Assembly (NCBI RefSeq): GCF_900168255.1
Contig: NZ_LT799838.1
Span: 744,001 to 808,000, forward strand
Source: Psychrobacter sp. DAB_AL43B
GTDB taxonomy: Bacteria > Pseudomonadota > Gammaproteobacteria > Pseudomonadales > Moraxellaceae
Length of the DNA: 64,000 nucleotides
Direction of reading: 5' to 3'
The notes under the pieces are model-generated. The model had not been told where the DNA came from, ran no database searches, and was given only the letters and a program-made list of their open reading frames with translations. Position numbers and translations under genes: made by a program. Below are positions 1 through 10,894 of this stretch, piece after piece. The first letter of the stretch is position 1. Each line of letters begins with the position of its first letter.

Positions 1-1053
1 GAACAACAGCATGGCACGGTTGCCCGTATTGAATTGTTTATCGGTTGTTTTATCGGTGCGATTACCTTTTCAGCATCAGTTTTTGCCTTTGGTAAATTGG
101 CAGCGAAGAGCTGGGCGAAAACCTTGGTTGGCGGCTGGGTAAAGCCGGTACAAGCCCTATTATTCATTGCGATGATTGGCTTCGGTGGTGTGTATTTCGT
201 CACCGATTCATTACCCGCCTTCTATGCCATGGCAGTGATTGCCGTAATATTTGGCTGGATGTGGATTGCCCCAATTGGTGGCGGTGATATGCCAGTGGTT
301 GTGTCTTTACTGAACTCATTCTCAGGTTGGGCAGCAGCGGGTATTGGTTTTACCCTTGGCAACTCGATGTTGATTATCGCCGGTTCGCTCGTCGGCTCAT
401 CTGGTGCGATCTTGTCTTATATCATGTGTAAAGCCATGAACCGCTCATTACTTAATGTGCTATTTGGTGGTATGGGTACGTCAGCAGTCGCCGCAGGCGG
501 CGATGATGGCGCGCCAAAGAACTATAAAGCAGGCTCAGCAGAAGATGCGGGTTTCTTAATGGCCAACGCCAGTAGTGTGGTGATTGTTCCAGGCTACGGT
601 ATGGCACAAGGTCGTGCACAAAACGCGGTCAAAGAGTTATATGAGCTACTAAAAGAAGAAGGCGTTAATGTGCGCTTTGCCATTCATCCGGTTGCAGGTC
701 GTATGCCAGGACATATGAACGTGCTATTGGCGGAAGCGGATGTCCCTTATGATGATATCCTTGAAATGGATGAGATTAACTCAGACTTTGCTAGTACCGA
801 TGTGGTGTTGGTCATTGGGGCAAATGATGTGGTCAATCCTTCTGCGAAAGACGATCCGACGTCACCGATCTTTGGGATGCCGATTCTAGAAGTGACTAAA
901 GCGCAAACAGTGATGGTGATTAAGCGTTCGATGAATACGGGTTATGCAGGTCTTGATAATAGCTTGTTCTACATGGACAAAACCATGATGATCTTTGGTG
1001 ATGCGAAGAAGATGGTTGAAGAGATGGTCCGTAGTATTAATGGTGCTCATTAA
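1..1053 (+). CDS. pntB: NAD(P) transhydrogenase subunit beta, 5'-truncated by window edge
   Basis: The reading frame is open from base 1, so this is the last 350 residues of a protein usually about 460 residues long. PntB is the inner-membrane and NADP(H)-binding subunit of the proton-pumping transhydrogenase, which makes NADPH from NADH using proton-motive force. Several hydrophobic helices fill the first 150 visible residues, followed by the soluble C-terminal NADP-binding domain (domain III), recognisable by VIVPGYGMAQGRAQ, the HPVAGRMPGHMNVLLAEA segment and VLVIGANDVVNP. pntA should lie upstream outside the window. A rho-independent terminator follows the stop codon. Confidence 0.97.
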   Translation, partial: EQQHGTVARIELFIGCFIGAITFSASVFAFGKLAAKSWAKTLVGGWVKPVQALLFIAMIGFGGVYFVTDSLPAFYAMAVIAVIFGWMWIAPIGGGDMPVVVSLLNSFSGWAAAGIGFTLGNSMLIIAGSLVGSSGAILSYIMCKAMNRSLLNVLFGGMGTSAVAAGGDDGAPKNYKAGSAEDAGFLMANASSVVIVPGYGMAQGRAQNAVKELYELLKEEGVNVRFAIHPVAGRMPGHMNVLLAEADVPYDDILEMDEINSDFASTDVVLVIGANDVVNPSAKDDPTSPIFGMPILEVTKAQTVMVIKRSMNTGYAGLDNSLFYMDKTMMIFGDAKKMVEEMVRSINGAH

Positions 1054-1118
1054 TTTTTAAAATAATCTTTTAAATATGAGCTTTTAAATAAAGCGTTCAA
1101 ATAAAAAAGTCACTGTAT

Positions 1119-1143
1119 AAAAAGTCACTATGGTGGCTTTTTT
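1119..1143 (+). terminator. Rho-independent terminator after pntB
   Basis: A 10-bp stem (AAAAAGTCAC with GTGGCTTTTT, one T-G wobble) with a 4-base loop ends in a T run. It lies about 65 bases after the pntB stop. Confidence 0.8.
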
Positions 1144-1225
1144 GCGTTACAGTATGCCACATTTATATTCAGTCACTATTTATAGCCAATAAATTTATAC
1201 AAAATAATAAGTAAGAGAGTCCGTT

Positions 1226-1780
1226 ATGAACATGTTGATACGTTTTTTTATTATGGTTAGCTTATTAAAGCAGCAGCTCAAACAGCAATCGGCGAGTGAG
1301 CGCCTAAGTATCGAGACATTGACTGCGCCGACAGTACGTCAGTATCGTGTATTGCCGCATGATATGGGCTTTCGAGATCATCTGCCCAATTATCGCTACT
1401 TGTCTTTTATTGAGCTAAACATCACAAAATGGCTTATGGCGTGCTGTCATCAAAAGGGCATTAAAAACCTAGGCTGGATTATCGCCATGCAGGAGATGGT
1501 CTATCTTAAACAAATTAAGTTTTTAGATAAGATGACGGTAAATAGTACGCTTGTCGGTTGGGATAAAAAATACGTCTACTTTGAGCATCGCTTTTTTGTC
1601 AAAAACCAATTAATGGCAGTAGGTATGACCAAGTTTGTCTTAACCAATAAACAAGGTAAGTGCGCAACTGCGGTGCTAGATATGACTGGTGAGCAGCTGA
1701 CAGAAGTTATTGAGTCATGGAATCAGCATCAAGTAGCGATTAAATCTACTGAGTCGACTAAATCAGCAAAGGCGGCATAA
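1226..1780 (+). CDS. Thioesterase-like hotdog-fold protein
   Basis: A 184-residue protein resembling the acyl-CoA thioesterase-like hotdog family (4HBT_2 / THEM6-type). The hydrophobic N-terminus (about residues 1-15) could be a membrane anchor. Family-like stretches are MGFRDHLPNYRYLSFIELN, the YLKQIKFLDKMTVNSTLVGWDKKYVYFEHRFF strand-turn region read in parts, and AVGMTKFVLTNKQGK. In this fold an aspartate or asparagine early in the domain usually acts in thioester hydrolysis; here the early positions are H and N, so activity is uncertain. AGAGAG lies 9 bases before the ATG; a second ATG two codons on is possible. Substrate unknown. Confidence 0.7.
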   Translation: MNMLIRFFIMVSLLKQQLKQQSASERLSIETLTAPTVRQYRVLPHDMGFRDHLPNYRYLSFIELNITKWLMACCHQKGIKNLGWIIAMQEMVYLKQIKFLDKMTVNSTLVGWDKKYVYFEHRFFVKNQLMAVGMTKFVLTNKQGKCATAVLDMTGEQLTEVIESWNQHQVAIKSTESTKSAKAA

Positions 1781-1898
1781 CGAACTTGGCTATAATCCTA
1801 TGCTGAATTTTGCTAGGATAGTGTTTATGTATAGGATAGCGCTTATGTATATAGTGTGTATATATTCTATAAAAATAATTGAAAAATAAGGAGCTACT

Positions 1899-2108
1899 AT
1901 GACCCCGCAGAAGTTAAAATGGACAGACAGTTTAGATATTGCCATTGAGCTTTATGAAAAATTCCCAGAGACCGATCCGCAGTATATCCGCTTTACGGAT
2001 TTGCATCGCTGGGTGACTGAGCTTGAAGGCTTTGATGATGACCCACAACGCTCCAATGAAGGTATTTTAGAAGCGATTCAGATGAATTGGATTGACGAAG
2101 CTGACTAG
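1899..2108 (+). CDS. iscX: Fe-S cluster assembly regulator IscX
   Basis: A 69-residue acidic protein matching the IscX/YfhJ family over its whole length: [21 protein letters not shown], then RFTDLHRWV, then [16 protein letters not shown]. IscX binds iron and the desulfurase IscS and tunes Fe-S cluster assembly on IscU. The gene is usually last in the isc operon, but here no hscBA or fdx is adjacent, so it is a stand-alone copy. An AAGGAG ribosome-binding site lies 6 bases before the ATG. Confidence 0.95.
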   Translation: MTPQKLKWTDSLDIAIELYEKFPETDPQYIRFTDLHRWVTELEGFDDDPQRSNEGILEAIQMNWIDEAD

Positions 2109-2209
2109 ATTGACCTTCTTATTATCTTTTATTAACAGACATATCATTAATAACAAACATAGCTTTAATAGCAAACATAACTTCAAATGAAAACAGGACA
2201 AACCGCCTC

Positions 2210-2734
2210 ATGACTGCACCAATCCAAGAGCTAACCGACGCACAAACTTGCACAGGTATCAGCGTACGCACCACCAATACTGCTGAAATCAACCATGAAA
2301 CGGCAAAGTTAGGCAAGCTATGGCAAAGTTTTTACAAAAATCATGTGAGCCAACTTGAAAAGGGTGAGGATATCTATGGTATCTATCATAACTATGAGAG
2401 TGATGATGTAGGCGCTTTTGATGTGGTTGCGAGTTGGAAGGTAGACAGTGAGCAAGCACAGTCAGACAATGACGATACTGCTAATCCTGTCAAAGCTACT
2501 AAGAATAAAAATGCAAGCAACCTAGTAACAGTCAGCATTCCTGCAGGAAAATACATGGTGTTTTCTGAATACGGTAATATGCCTAATACCGTGATGAATG
2601 CGTGGGAGAAGGCATGGACGTATTTCAATGACCCAAGCTGTGAGCATACTCGTACGTATAATGTTGATTTTGAGCGCTATGTTGAGGGTAAATTAGAATA
2701 TGGTCAAGTCGAGCTGTATATTGGTATTGAGTAG
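2210..2734 (+). CDS. GyrI-like effector-binding domain protein
   Basis: A 174-residue protein consisting of a single GyrI-like small-molecule-binding domain of the AraC effector-binding / Cass2 type, without a DNA-binding domain. Diagnostic stretches are GKLWQSFYKN (20-50), GIYHNYESDDVGAFDVVASWKV (55-80) and VSIPAGKYMVFSEYGNMPNTVMNAWEKAW (105-140). Stand-alone members bind amphipathic or cationic compounds; the ligand here is unknown. Residues 82-102 form a charged low-complexity loop between the two halves of the domain. It lies 101 bases after iscX and may be cotranscribed. Confidence 0.85.
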   Translation: MTAPIQELTDAQTCTGISVRTTNTAEINHETAKLGKLWQSFYKNHVSQLEKGEDIYGIYHNYESDDVGAFDVVASWKVDSEQAQSDNDDTANPVKATKNKNASNLVTVSIPAGKYMVFSEYGNMPNTVMNAWEKAWTYFNDPSCEHTRTYNVDFERYVEGKLEYGQVELYIGIE

Positions 2735-2773
2735 AGTCGCAAGTCTGTGAAGCAATCTTGTCAGTGGCTGTAG

Positions 2774-2799
2774 GGTGGGTTAGCGCAGCATAACCCACC
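2774..2799. repeat. REP-like palindrome between convergent genes
   Basis: A perfect 9-bp stem (GGTGGGTTA with TAACCCACC) closes a loop GCGCAGCA. The motif GGTGGGTTAGCGCAGC is the familiar core of a short interspersed palindrome seen in many proteobacteria. It lies between two convergent genes and may help stop transcription from both sides, but there is no strong T run. Confidence 0.7.
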
Positions 2800-2826
2800 A
2801 ATTGTACGATTATGTATGAAGGTAGA

Positions 2827-3555
2827 TTAAAGCGGCTTAATGATTATGCTCTTTTTAAACACTGTGACTTTAAGACCGGTCAGGACTTCTAAATCTGCCT
2901 CTAAGTTTTCAAACTCAGATATAGTGAATTTATTTGGATAATAGCTAATTGAAAGGCTTAGTTCTGAATCGCCTGAATAACCGAGAGATTGCAATTTAGC
3001 GCCATGTATTTCTACAACTCGCGCTACTTCATTAATTTGTTCGTCATTATCAATAGAAAAACGTGGCATTTGATTTTGGTCAGCTACTGATGGCTGTAGG
3101 ATTTCTAATCTTCCCATCTCATTAGTTAATCTACTGTCTTGAATATTCACTACTATAGGAGTGCCTATCAATTCTGACAAGGTTTCTATTAGTTGTAGGC
3201 GCTTGGCTGTTGATATATTAGCATTTAAAATATAAATGTCAGCTGCCTCTATAATTCCTGTATCTGAATAAGCAAGCCCTTGCAATTCGCCACCGTAATT
3301 TTTGACAATACGTTTTATTTCATCTACCTTTTCGCTATCCTTAAGTTTAGACCAATCTATATGGGCTTTTGACTTAAAAACTGAGGTAACAGCATTTGGC
3401 TCTTCTTGAACGCTAGCAAGACTACCGTCGTATGATTTTATTACTACTTTAGAGTCTGCGCCATCAGAATTTATTTCTCTAACATTGGTGCAGCTACTAA
3501 TAGCTAAACCTAAGATGGCAAATATAAAGGGCTGATAAAATTTATTAACTTTCAC
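2827..3555 (-). CDS. Putative lipoprotein with an internal duplication
   Basis: The 242-residue product has a lipoprotein signal: basic N-terminus, hydrophobic core at 9-19 and lipobox AISSC with Cys22. The mature part holds two similar units of about 60 residues: DEIKRIVKNYGGELQGLAYS near 78-97 and NEVARVVEIHGAKLQSLGYS near 175-194. Each is followed by a strand, a helix with an L-x3-L pattern, and a closing strand ending at a G-x2-(I/V)-V turn (VVNI or VTVF). No family is recognised. It follows dapE on the same strand after a 34-base gap and may be cotranscribed. Function unknown. Confidence 0.75.
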   Translation of the reverse strand: MKVNKFYQPFIFAILGLAISSCTNVREINSDGADSKVVIKSYDGSLASVQEEPNAVTSVFKSKAHIDWSKLKDSEKVDEIKRIVKNYGGELQGLAYSDTGIIEAADIYILNANISTAKRLQLIETLSELIGTPIVVNIQDSRLTNEMGRLEILQPSVADQNQMPRFSIDNDEQINEVARVVEIHGAKLQSLGYSGDSELSLSISYYPNKFTISEFENLEADLEVLTGLKVTVFKKSIIIKPL

Positions 3556-3589
3556 AATTTTTTATCCCTAGAGTATTAATTTAGCTATG

Positions 3590-4813
<1,224 letters not shown>

Positions 4814-4859
4814 TTATTACAAGGTGAGATGATAAATACAAATAATTAAATACGTGCCG

Positions 4860-5648
4860 CTAATTACTAACGTCTAATAGTTTTTCTAGCGCTGAAATGT
4901 TGTCTTCAACAAACGGCACTAAGCCATCACGCCTTAACCAAGTAGCGATAGAGTAGCGCTGACGATGGGCGATTTGCACTTGATGTTGCAGGTCACTATC
5001 AAATATCACCAAACGATTGGCGACAGGCATCACATTATGATGGACGCCATGTTTATCAACGATTTCTAGCGCGCCGCCGTCACTTGCTGTCCACTCATCA
5101 TTGAGATAAAACACTGCCGAGATAACGCGCTCATCACGTCCAGCTGGGTTATCATTATGCCATTGGTAGCCAAAACCGACTGGATAACAAGCGTAATGCG
5201 CTTCGCTATGGCGTATGCCAGCGAATAAGCTGCGATTGAATAAAGTGGCAAGCGTATTGATACTTTGTAAATAATAATAGCCTGCAAAGAAATTCTCAGT
5301 AATCCAGCGGATTCTGTCACCGCGAATATCGCTCACACGAATACCGGCAGTGAGCTGGGCATCACGATAGTCAATAAAGCCACTTTCTGCTTGCAGCGCT
5401 AACAAGGCTTTTTGCTCAAAGACATCGTCAATAATCAGCCAGCCACCACTGACCAATTTATCCAGTTGATTATCAGTCAGTTTGTCTTCCCAATTTATCT
5501 CAAAATCGGAGGAATGTAATAGATGTTGAGTTGGTGGTTTTTGGCTATCGTCATCGCTATGCGGAAACAGTAAAGGAGGATTATCCTGTCCTATCGGATT
5601 GTCGACAACCAACTTTGTCACATCAAGATTGCTAATAATCTTTGTCAT
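4860..5648 (-). CDS. 2-oxoglutarate and Fe(II)-dependent dioxygenase-like protein
   Basis: A 262-residue prolyl-4-hydroxylase-type (2OG-FeII_Oxy) protein. The iron-binding triad is H164-x-D166 (in YQWHNDN) and H222 (in SDLQHQV). R231 in RYSIATWLRR would bind the 2-oxoglutarate carboxylate. The core DERVISAVFYLN and DGGALEIVD segments are typical of hydroxylases that modify proteins. Residues 1-50 are a poorly conserved, probably disordered extension. It is the first gene of a leftward run with dapE. The substrate cannot be told from sequence; a ribosomal or other protein is possible. Confidence 0.88.
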   Translation of the reverse strand: MTKIISNLDVTKLVVDNPIGQDNPPLLFPHSDDDSQKPPTQHLLHSSDFEINWEDKLTDNQLDKLVSGGWLIIDDVFEQKALLALQAESGFIDYRDAQLTAGIRVSDIRGDRIRWITENFFAGYYYLQSINTLATLFNRSLFAGIRHSEAHYACYPVGFGYQWHNDNPAGRDERVISAVFYLNDEWTASDGGALEIVDKHGVHHNVMPVANRLVIFDSDLQHQVQIAHRQRYSIATWLRRDGLVPFVEDNISALEKLLDVSN

Positions 5649-5788
5649 TTCGTCTCGCCGTTATCAATAAACATTCAATTCGCTGCCAATACACAGCCAA
5701 TCAATGCCTTTTTACCAAAACCATCGTTATCTTTTACCTATCCTATGCTACCATAGATGCAATTTTTCTTATTTAAACTTTTGAACTT

Positions 5789-6664
5789 ATGAACTATAAA
5801 CACGCCTATCATGCTGGTAACTTTGCCGATGTCGTTAAACACATTTTATTGGTACAACTACTGAATCAATTGGGGCAGAAAAACAAACCTTTTTATGTGC
5901 TTGATGCTTATGGCGGTCGTGGACTGTATTCGCTTGGCAGTGAAGAGGCGCGCAAGACTGGTGAAGCAAAAGGCGGTATCCAAGCCTTAGTAAAAGCCGA
6001 TGTCGAAAAAGCTCCGACTGCGGTCAAAGATTATATGGAAGGCATCAAACAAGCCCGTTTTACCTATGACAAAAAAGTCTATCCTGGCTCGCCGTGGTGG
6101 ATTGCCCATCATATTGAAAAAAATCCTGATGCTGGCGTGCGCGGTGAAGCATTTGAAGCCAAAGCCAGTGAGTACGATGCACTGAACTATCAGCTACATA
6201 AATTGCCAATTGGTATTCATCATCGCAATTCGTTTGAAGGTATCGCTGCGGTTATTCCACCAAAAGAGAAGCGTGGCTTGATATTCTTGGATCCTCCTTA
6301 CGAGCAAGAGCATAAAGACTTTACTCGTTTGATTGATCTATTGGTGCACTCTTATAATAAGTGGCCACAAGGTACTTATGCGTTATGGTTTCCGATTAAA
6401 AATATCGAAGCCGTAGAGCTGTTCTATAAAAAGCTAAAGCGTACTGAAATGAGACGCCAGTTAATCTGTGAGCTAAATATTTATCCTAACGATGTTGCCG
6501 TAGGTCTTAATGGTACAGGGCTACTGGTGATCAATCCGCCATGGCAGTTTGATAACCATGCGCGTGAGATTTTACGCTTCTTACAACCGGTATTGAAAGT
6601 TGCTGACGCACCAGATTTAACGCCAGATAGTGCAACCAACGTACGCTGGTTGGTCGGCGAATAG
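5789..6664 (+). CDS. rlmJ: 23S rRNA (adenine(2030)-N6)-methyltransferase
   Basis: RlmJ methylates A2030 of 23S rRNA with S-adenosylmethionine. The N-terminus MNYKHAYHAGNFADVVKH is diagnostic. The SAM-binding region follows (LDAYGGRGLYSLGSEEA, about 38-54), and the catalytic motif IV of N6-adenine methylases appears as FLDPPYEQ near residue 167. At 291 residues the length is normal. Divergent from the oxygenase gene across a 140-base gap. Only 10 bases separate its stop from the pssA start, so the two are probably cotranscribed. Confidence 0.96.
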   Translation: MNYKHAYHAGNFADVVKHILLVQLLNQLGQKNKPFYVLDAYGGRGLYSLGSEEARKTGEAKGGIQALVKADVEKAPTAVKDYMEGIKQARFTYDKKVYPGSPWWIAHHIEKNPDAGVRGEAFEAKASEYDALNYQLHKLPIGIHHRNSFEGIAAVIPPKEKRGLIFLDPPYEQEHKDFTRLIDLLVHSYNKWPQGTYALWFPIKNIEAVELFYKKLKRTEMRRQLICELNIYPNDVAVGLNGTGLLVINPPWQFDNHAREILRFLQPVLKVADAPDLTPDSATNVRWLVGE

Positions 6665-6674
6665 GGATATTATT

Positions 6675-7607
6675 ATGACGACTGATCAATCATCAAGTAA
6701 TGTAGTAAAGGATAGTCTTGTAACTGATAGAGTTATGAATGATGGTCTGGTAAAAGAGCCTTTATTACAAGATAGCGCCGCCACTCAACCGCCTTTTGTC
6801 GATGAGCATGATTTCGATATTCGCTTGGCGGATAATGAGAACTATGATGGGTTGACGTTTGAGGTGATTGAAGCAGAAGTCGCTGAAGGTAAGCGCGTGG
6901 TCAGCCGCGGTGTTTATTTAGCACCCAATCTCATCACGACTTTATCGCTGCTATCAGGCTTTTACTCCATTTTAGCCAGTACCCAAGGCGAGTTTTATAA
7001 AGCCTCTTTAGCGATTTTCTTATCGGCCATTCTTGATGGCGCAGATGGTAGGGTTGCGCGTATGCTAAATGCGCAAAGCCCTTTTGGCGAGCAGTATGAC
7101 TCCTTAGCCGATATGTTAGCCTTTGGTGTTGCACCGGCAATCTTAATTTATAGCTTTGCTTTGCAGCCATTAGGTCGTATTGGCTTAGGTTGTGCGTTTG
7201 TTTTCACGGCGTGCGCTGCGTTCCGTTTGGCACGTTTTAACGTTCAGATTGGTGAAGTTGACAAAAAATACTTTGTTGGTTTGGCAAGTCCACTTGCCGC
7301 CATCTTGGTAACAGCTGCTGTCATGGTTGCTGTCGACCACAATCAATGGATCCGGCAATATGACTCAGTCGTGATGTTTTTGTTTGCTGCTTGGGTCGTT
7401 ATTTGTGGCTTACTAATGGTCAGCAACGTTAAATACTATAGCTTTAAAGAATTTGATAAGAAGAAAGTCCCTTTTGTGGTTCTTATTATCGGTGTATTGG
7501 TCATGAGTATCGTGTTATACGATATCCCTGTTGGCATCTTAGCAATTGGTGTTATCTATGCTTTATCAGGTATCGTAACGACTTTAAAAGCCAAAACGAC
7601 GAGTTAA
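6675..7607 (+). CDS. pssA: CDP-diacylglycerol-serine O-phosphatidyltransferase
   Basis: Makes phosphatidylserine, the precursor of phosphatidylethanolamine, in the inner membrane. The CDP-alcohol phosphotransferase signature is complete: D124-G-x2-A128-R129-x8-G138-x3-D142-x3-D146. About seven hydrophobic helices follow residue 84. This is the membrane CDP-alcohol type, not the phospholipase-D-like type of E. coli. An N-terminal acidic extension of about 75 residues is unusual and looks disordered. The frame is open back to 6630, but the ATG at 6675 just after the rlmJ stop, with TAGGGA before it, is preferred. A strong terminator follows. Confidence 0.93.
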   Translation: MTTDQSSSNVVKDSLVTDRVMNDGLVKEPLLQDSAATQPPFVDEHDFDIRLADNENYDGLTFEVIEAEVAEGKRVVSRGVYLAPNLITTLSLLSGFYSILASTQGEFYKASLAIFLSAILDGADGRVARMLNAQSPFGEQYDSLADMLAFGVAPAILIYSFALQPLGRIGLGCAFVFTACAAFRLARFNVQIGEVDKKYFVGLASPLAAILVTAAVMVAVDHNQWIRQYDSVVMFLFAAWVVICGLLMVSNVKYYSFKEFDKKKVPFVVLIIGVLVMSIVLYDIPVGILAIGVIYALSGIVTTLKAKTTS

Positions 7608-7657
7608 CTTTATAACTGCTTGATAATAGATATTAGATTATTAAGACATCAATATAT

Positions 7658-7690
7658 AAACCGCTTATTTTTTAATAGGCGGTTTTTTTT
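7658..7690 (+). terminator. Rho-independent terminator after pssA
   Basis: A 12-bp stem (AAACCGCTTATT with AATAGGCGGTTT, one wobble), loop TTTT and a run of eight T. It ends the rlmJ-pssA unit. Confidence 0.9.
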
Positions 7691-7886
7691 GCCATAAATC
7701 TTGTTGGTGGGATAACAAGAGGTTGAGAAGGTAACAAGAACAATAGAAGTACTTACAATAATGAGTAAAGAATAAAAATGAGCTTTGATTGGATATCATG
7801 TAAGGTGTTATTGTAGAAGGTACTAAGTGAAGGTTTCACGACTGCTCTTTTCCTCATTATATTTAATAAACAAAGTCGAGGTTATT

Positions 7887-8438
7887 ATGTTGAATTTAAA
7901 TAGTTTCAATCATCTATTGCCTGTTTCTATTGCCTCAGCGTATTTGTTAAAAGGTGTGATGACGAGTGCTTTACTTTCATTGTCATTCGTTTCTGTATCT
8001 TCAAATGCTGCTACTAGCAACTCAGTAAACTCCATATCTCGCGCTGAAGCTGCCAATCCTGCTAACTTTTATCATTTAAATATGAATGGTGGTGCCGTTA
8101 CTTATGCATCAGCACCGTGTTCTATGAAAAAAGGGCTGATTGCTTGTGGACTTGAAAAGCTCAAACTCATTAATAGTAGTATTAATGAAGTGCATGCGGA
8201 TTACGATTTGGCACAAGCTTTTTACTATCCTTCAAAAGCTCAGCCCAAAACAGGGGTTGTTGTTATTACTCGTTCTGGTCTAATGGATGATAGTGTGAGC
8301 GCTGAACGTTATCGTATTAGCTTTACCCTAAAAGGTAAGCCTTCTAATTTAAATTGGCACTGGGTTCAATATGGTGTGCAATATCAATGTCTTCGAGGTA
8401 ACAAAGCAGGGAAATGGACTACGAATATCTGTCCTTAA
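7887..8438 (+). CDS. Putative exported protein of unknown function
   Basis: A 183-residue product with an N-terminal hydrophobic stretch (about 11-38) ending SSNAA, consistent with a Sec signal peptide with a long n-region. Four cysteines remain in the mature part (78, 87, 168, 182), suggesting two disulfides in the periplasm or outside. The middle (AFYYPSKAQPKTGVVVITRSG) and end (NWHWVQYGVQYQCLRG) look beta-rich. No family is recognised. A GTG at 7827 would lengthen it by 20 residues, but the ATG at 7887 has GAGG before it and puts the signal peptide closer to the start. It lies immediately upstream of the rrn promoters. Confidence 0.65.
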   Translation: MLNLNSFNHLLPVSIASAYLLKGVMTSALLSLSFVSVSSNAATSNSVNSISRAEAANPANFYHLNMNGGAVTYASAPCSMKKGLIACGLEKLKLINSSINEVHADYDLAQAFYYPSKAQPKTGVVVITRSGLMDDSVSAERYRISFTLKGKPSNLNWHWVQYGVQYQCLRGNKAGKWTTNICP

Positions 8439-8503
8439 TAAAAGCTATATTGGTAGGAAGATTAAAGCTTATTGAAGAATTGAAAATTAACCTTCGAAAC
8501 CTC

Positions 8504-8531
8504 TTGACCCCTGTCTCAAACCGAGTATAAT
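8504..8531 (+). promoter_or_regulatory. rrn promoter 1
   Basis: TTGACC at 8504-8509 and TATAAT at 8526-8531 are separated by 16 bases. The match to the sigma-70 consensus is 11 of 12. Confidence 0.85.
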
Positions 8532-8650
8532 GCCACCCAGTCGAAAGGGAAGGCGGATTGAGAAGTAGTTTACCACTGACTATTAATAGCGCAGCTATTA
8601 ACTAATTATCCAGCCAAATAAATTACTTTTAAAATAGAATAATTTATTCC

Positions 8651-8678
8651 TTGACACCAGATTAAAAGCGTCTATAAT
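8651..8678 (+). promoter_or_regulatory. rrn promoter 2
   Basis: TTGACA at 8651-8656 and TATAAT at 8673-8678 with a 16-base spacer: a perfect consensus -35 and -10. The sub-optimal 16-base spacing is common in stringently controlled rRNA promoters. Confidence 0.9.
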
Positions 8679-8761
8679 ACGCACCTCAGCAAAGGAAGCT
8701 GGCAAATAAGTTAACAAACTTATAACCCAGATAACCCGTTGAAACGAATTAGAATAAAGGG

Positions 8762-8789
8762 TTGACAGACTATTTCATTGTGATATACT
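8762..8789 (+). promoter_or_regulatory. rrn promoter 3
   Basis: TTGACA at 8762-8767 and TATACT at 8784-8789, again with a 16-base spacer. It is the promoter closest to 16S, about 305 bases before it. Confidence 0.85.
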
Positions 8790-8884
8790 AGTCAGCTCGC
8801 TAAACAAGATAAGCAAATGGCTTAGACTGATTAGCAAGAACATCATCTACTGGACGACAGTAGAGTGATACTATTTAAAAGCAT

Positions 8885-8927
8885 AACTAAAGAACAACTT
8901 GTGTGGATTTTTGCTGATTCAGAATGC
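8885..8927 (+). other. 16S rRNA processing stem, left arm
   Basis: The first 18 bases (AACTAAAGAACAACTTGT) are exactly complementary to 10669-10686 after the 16S gene. The rest, down to GAATGC at 8922-8927, pairs with 10645-10668 with few mismatches. The long duplex enclosing 16S is the expected RNase III substrate for releasing pre-16S RNA. Confidence 0.85.
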
Positions 8928-9100
8928 ATAAAAATAAAGTTGGTTGACTCTCTTTTCGAGAGAATGCTAACTATAAAAATTATCATTTAAGACAGTAAAA
9001 AAACTCAAAGTTAATTCATTACGAACATAATTTTTAGCGATTTTGCCAGATTAGATGAGCCAAGTTTAGTAGCCTCTTTAAAGGGTTACATAGCAAGATT

Positions 9101-10639
<1,539 letters not shown>

Positions 10640-10644
10640 TAGAC

Positions 10645-10686
10645 GCATTCGGTCAGCAAGAATTCACAACAAGTTGTTCTTTAGTT
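10645..10686 (+). other. 16S rRNA processing stem, right arm
   Basis: Complementary to the leader segment 8885-8927; bases 10669-10686 (ACAAGTTGTTCTTTAGTT) pair perfectly. The embedded TTGTTCTTTA also resembles the boxA antitermination element that normally sits in rRNA spacers. Confidence 0.8.
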
Positions 10687-10730
10687 TAGCTAGTATTTAT
10701 TATTAGCGCTTTGCCTTTACAGGCAGACAC

Positions 10731-10807
10731 AGGCCTGTAGCTCAGCTGGTTAGAGCACCGTGTTGATAACGCGGGGGTCGGCAGTTCAAGTCTGCCCAGG
10801 CCTACCA
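10731..10807 (+). tRNA. tRNA-Ile (GAT)
   Basis: A 77-base cloverleaf from AGGCCTGTAGCTCAGCTGG to the encoded CCA. The anticodon loop TTGATAA carries GAT, and the T-arm contains GTTCAAGTC. It sits in the 16S-23S spacer, the usual position. Confidence 0.97.
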
Positions 10808-10818
10808 TTATTATATAC

Positions 10819-10894
10819 GGGGCCATAGCTCAGTTGGTAGAGCGCCTGCCTTGCACGCAGGAGGTCAACGGTTCGACTCCGTTTGGCTCCACCA
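10819..10894 (+). tRNA. tRNA-Ala (TGC)
   Basis: A 76-base cloverleaf from GGGGCCATAGCTCAGTTGG to the encoded CCA. The anticodon loop CTTGCAC carries TGC, and the T-arm has GGTTCGACTCC. Eleven bases separate it from tRNA-Ile. Confidence 0.97.

Larger units (their letters stand above)
8439..9100 (+). other. rrn promoter and leader region
   Basis: No protein gene is seen here. It holds three tandem sigma-70-type promoters, a 7-bp hairpin between the first two (8584-8600, TAATAGC and GCTATTA), the left arm of the 16S processing stem (8885-8927) and a small hairpin near 8948 (CTCTC and GAGAG). The transcribed leader from the last promoter to the 16S 5' end is about 300 bases. Confidence 0.8.
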
